Source: Planctomycetota bacterium (GTDB lineage: Bacteria > Planctomycetota > E44-bin39). From it: a DNA stretch of 64,000 nt. The first letter of the stretch is position 1; each line of letters opens with the position of its first letter. Below, one piece after another: positions 62,471-64,000 of this stretch. The position numbers and the translations under genes are program-made. The DNA lies in contig SOJX01000090.1 of NCBI GenBank assembly GCA_004376375.1, forward strand, positions 26,522-90,521, read 5' to 3'. The notes under the pieces are model-generated. The model was not told the origin of the DNA. It saw only the letters and a list, made by a program, of their open reading frames with translations, and searched no databases.

Positions 62471-63580
62471 TCATAATGTTTCCATGAACGCTTCTATTCG
62501 GTTTTCGAGGCGTTCGTTTTCACCGTTCGAATATGCGGAATCGACGACCAGTACCGGCACGTCGAAGGCCGCGGCGAGCCTTTCGCGCTCCGTATACCAG
62601 TTGTCGCAGAACTTGAGACACTTCACGATAATGCCGTCGGCGCCCGACGATTTCAGCTCTTTGCCGATTCTCTCGAAGACCCCGGCATTCGGCCTGGCCC
62701 TCGCGCACGGCGGCAGATTGAACGCACCGAGCGCAAGGCCGCGGACCGTGTCGCCGCCAGTCGGGAGCAGCGTTTTCTCTTCAACGCTATTAAGCCCGGT
62801 GCAATTAAGGGGTATTACATGTGCACCGTGTTCTTCGAGTGTTTCGAGAATTGAAATGTCCTCCGCGGCAAGCGGGCTGCCTGCGAGAATGATTTTTTTC
62901 CCTGCCTCGAATGCTTCTGAATCCGAGAAGGTCTTTTCCAGAAAATCGGCAAGCCCGAAAGGCCTTGCCGTAGAGTAAAGATGAAACACTGCATGAAGAT
63001 CAGTCGGTGCGATATTGCCGGAACGTGCAGCAAGGCCCAGTAATATGCCGGCTCTAAGGCACTCCTCCTGCCATCTGAGCGCTTTTTCTTCGTCGAACTT
63101 CAGACCATGGCGCGCTTCCACGTCCGCGACGAACCGCCGAATCTGTGCCGCGTAATACTCGGCTGCCTCTTCCGTCCGCGTCGCGGGAAGCTGGATCGGG
63201 TGCACTTCCCGGCCGAGGTCGCTCGCAAGGGAGTCGAGGCCGCGCCTCATCTGGTCGCAGGTGTAGAGCCCGATCCAGAGGTCGATTTCAGCATGCAGGC
63301 CGTTTTTCTCCGCCGCGTTTCCGAGCATGCTTTTAATAAGCGGGCAGACGTCGGCGCGGACGATTTGCTCACCCGCGCTTTCAGCCGCGCCCGATACGCC
63401 GCAGAGCATGCGAACCGGCCAGAGTCCGAGGCCCGCCGCGACCGCGGTTGGAAAGGCGTGGCACATGTAACCTGCTGCCTTCCCGCCATCGGCGCGGTGT
63501 TTTCGCAGCGCTTCTAGTTCAGCAGCGAGCTTTTCCCCGCAGGCCTGTTTGATTTCTGATTTGAGTTTTGTTGTTGGCAT
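62471..63580 (-). CDS. 2-hydroxyacyl-CoA dehydratase family subunit (second HgdB-like)
   Basis: 369 residues. Cys motifs: GYMCHAFPTAVAAGLGLWPV (about 39), RADVCPLIKSMLGNAA (about 86), GLYTCDQMRRGLDSL (about 113), then VKCLKFCDNWYTERERL. The last helix NGENERLENRIEAFMETL matches the family's C-terminus. It is a third full subunit in one operon, where the classical enzyme has two. It may form an alternative pair, act on another substrate, or be an accessory protein. Also preceded by a 31-bp palindrome 7 nt before its ATG and no Shine-Dalgarno. Confidence 0.9.
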   Translation of the reverse strand: MPTTKLKSEIKQACGEKLAAELEALRKHRADGGKAAGYMCHAFPTAVAAGLGLWPVRMLCGVSGAAESAGEQIVRADVCPLIKSMLGNAAEKNGLHAEIDLWIGLYTCDQMRRGLDSLASDLGREVHPIQLPATRTEEAAEYYAAQIRRFVADVEARHGLKFDEEKALRWQEECLRAGILLGLAARSGNIAPTDLHAVFHLYSTARPFGLADFLEKTFSDSEAFEAGKKIILAGSPLAAEDISILETLEEHGAHVIPLNCTGLNSVEEKTLLPTGGDTVRGLALGAFNLPPCARARPNAGVFERIGKELKSSGADGIIVKCLKFCDNWYTERERLAAAFDVPVLVVDSAYSNGENERLENRIEAFMETL

Positions 63581-63587
63581 TATTATT

Positions 63588-63618
63588 TGTAGGGGCGGGT
63601 CTGAGACCCGCCCCTACA
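63588..63618. repeat. 31-bp GTAGGGGC palindrome upstream of the second HgdB-like gene
   Basis: Identical to 62437-62467, again between a stop (5 nt away on the minus strand) and an ATG exactly 7 nt away. Confidence 0.95.
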
Positions 63619-63623
63619 TTCTC

Positions 63624-64000
63624 TTATCCCTTAGTCGCAACCAGGCGACACCTTCCGAACTGGCCGGCGTGCGCTTTCTCGGACATGAACGCCATCTCGC
63701 CGCCCATGGCCTGCATCATCTCCATGTCCCAGCCGATGATGCGGAGCGCGTCGGACGTGAGCTGTTTCGTCAGCATCTGGATGTAGAGGTCGACGCACTG
63801 GGCGAAATGCGGCGTGCAGTCTTCCGAGACCTTTATGGAGAAGCCATGCTTCTTCAGCAGTTCCTCGTACCCCTTCTGGTTTTCCAGGTAGGGGAATTTC
63901 ATGAACCTGCCAATCCGCTCGGCGACGGCGTCGCTGAGGCCGGCCCGGGCTTCAATCCACTCGGTGAATGCGATCGTACCGCCGTCCGACACCACGCGGG
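63624..64000 (-). CDS. SAM-dependent methyltransferase (5' end beyond the window)
   Basis: Only the C-terminal about 125 residues are visible; the frame is open to the window edge (RVVSDGGTIAFTEWIE, the strand after the usual LKPGG turn). AGLSDAVAERIGRFMKFPYL and APHF-like CTPHFAQCVDLYIQML match the C-terminal region of small-molecule methyltransferases such as sarcosine/dimethylglycine methyltransferases. Substrate unknown. First visible gene of the dehydratase operon, so a substrate of that pathway, or maturation of a cofactor, may be methylated; this is inference. Confidence 0.8.
   Translation of the reverse strand, partial: RVVSDGGTIAFTEWIEARAGLSDAVAERIGRFMKFPYLENQKGYEELLKKHGFSIKVSEDCTPHFAQCVDLYIQMLTKQLTSDALRIIGWDMEMMQAMGGEMAFMSEKAHAGQFGRCRLVATKG

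Overview
The window reads as one continuous chromosomal stretch of a GC-rich (high fifties percent by eye), Gram-negative, probably anaerobic bacterium. Several gene types together suggest Planctomycetota or a neighbouring uncultured phylum: many large HEAT- and TPR-repeat proteins with signal peptides, two secreted proteins of the squalene-cyclase/prenyltransferase fold, PilB-type N-terminal domains as free-standing proteins, a short prepilin with an N-terminal cleavage motif, YfhO, and basic Ser/Arg/Gly-rich membrane proteins. The outer membrane is implied by lipoproteins, a LysM/NlpD-like protein and a SurA-like isomerase. Anaerobic life is implied by Rnf subunits, radical-SAM proteins and a 2-hydroxyacyl-CoA dehydratase cluster. 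The phylum assignment is inference; there is no rRNA or marker gene to fix it. I saw no tRNA, rRNA or CRISPR array.

Layout. 1-7 kb (minus): anti-sigma factor and ECF sigma factor, an AT-rich membrane HEAT protein, a 925-residue TPR protein, inositol monophosphatase and a membrane protein. 7.4-12.8 kb (plus): a histidine-ammonia-lyase-like enzyme with Cys in its cofactor triad, a methyltransferase/Mrr-nuclease fusion, an HDAC-family deacetylase and an unknown protein. 12.8-19.9 kb (minus): a DUF116 protein, then an operon of a PilB-domain protein, PilB/GspE ATPase, response regulator and HEAT/STN protein. 20-28.5 kb (plus): lipoproteins, a degenerate esterase, a phosphodiesterase and two radical-SAM proteins. 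28.6-41.7 kb (mostly minus): a HEAT/TPR protein, YfhO, a HAD phosphatase, a four-gene HEAT/zinc-ribbon operon, a duplicated-HTH protein with a histone-like tail, a PIN/TRAM protein, dGTPase and a LysM protein. 42-56.4 kb (mostly plus): two cyclase-fold proteins, MoaA (minus), a type IIG restriction-modification protein, GalE, a PilB-type domain protein, a SurA-like isomerase, RnfC-D-G and ScpB. 56.5-64 kb: two paralogous basic membrane proteins, a prepilin, and a minus-strand operon of methyltransferase, three 2-hydroxyacyl-CoA dehydratase family subunits and their ATP-dependent activator.

The most unusual content lies between genes. (i) Many gene ends carry arrays of 6-9-nt tandem repeats, with a different monomer at each site, often arranged as two inverted arms that would fold into a long hairpin. 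(ii) A family of palindromes beginning GTAGGGGC sits next to stop codons. Two identical 31-bp copies fill consecutive gaps in the dehydratase operon, each exactly 7 nt before the next start codon, and one copy is inserted in frame inside the restriction-modification gene. (iii) A second palindrome family has a CTTG centre. (iv) A 140-nt three-hairpin region upstream of the restriction-modification gene looks like a structured RNA. Sigma-70-like promoters close to TTGACA/TATAAT are clear at several genes.
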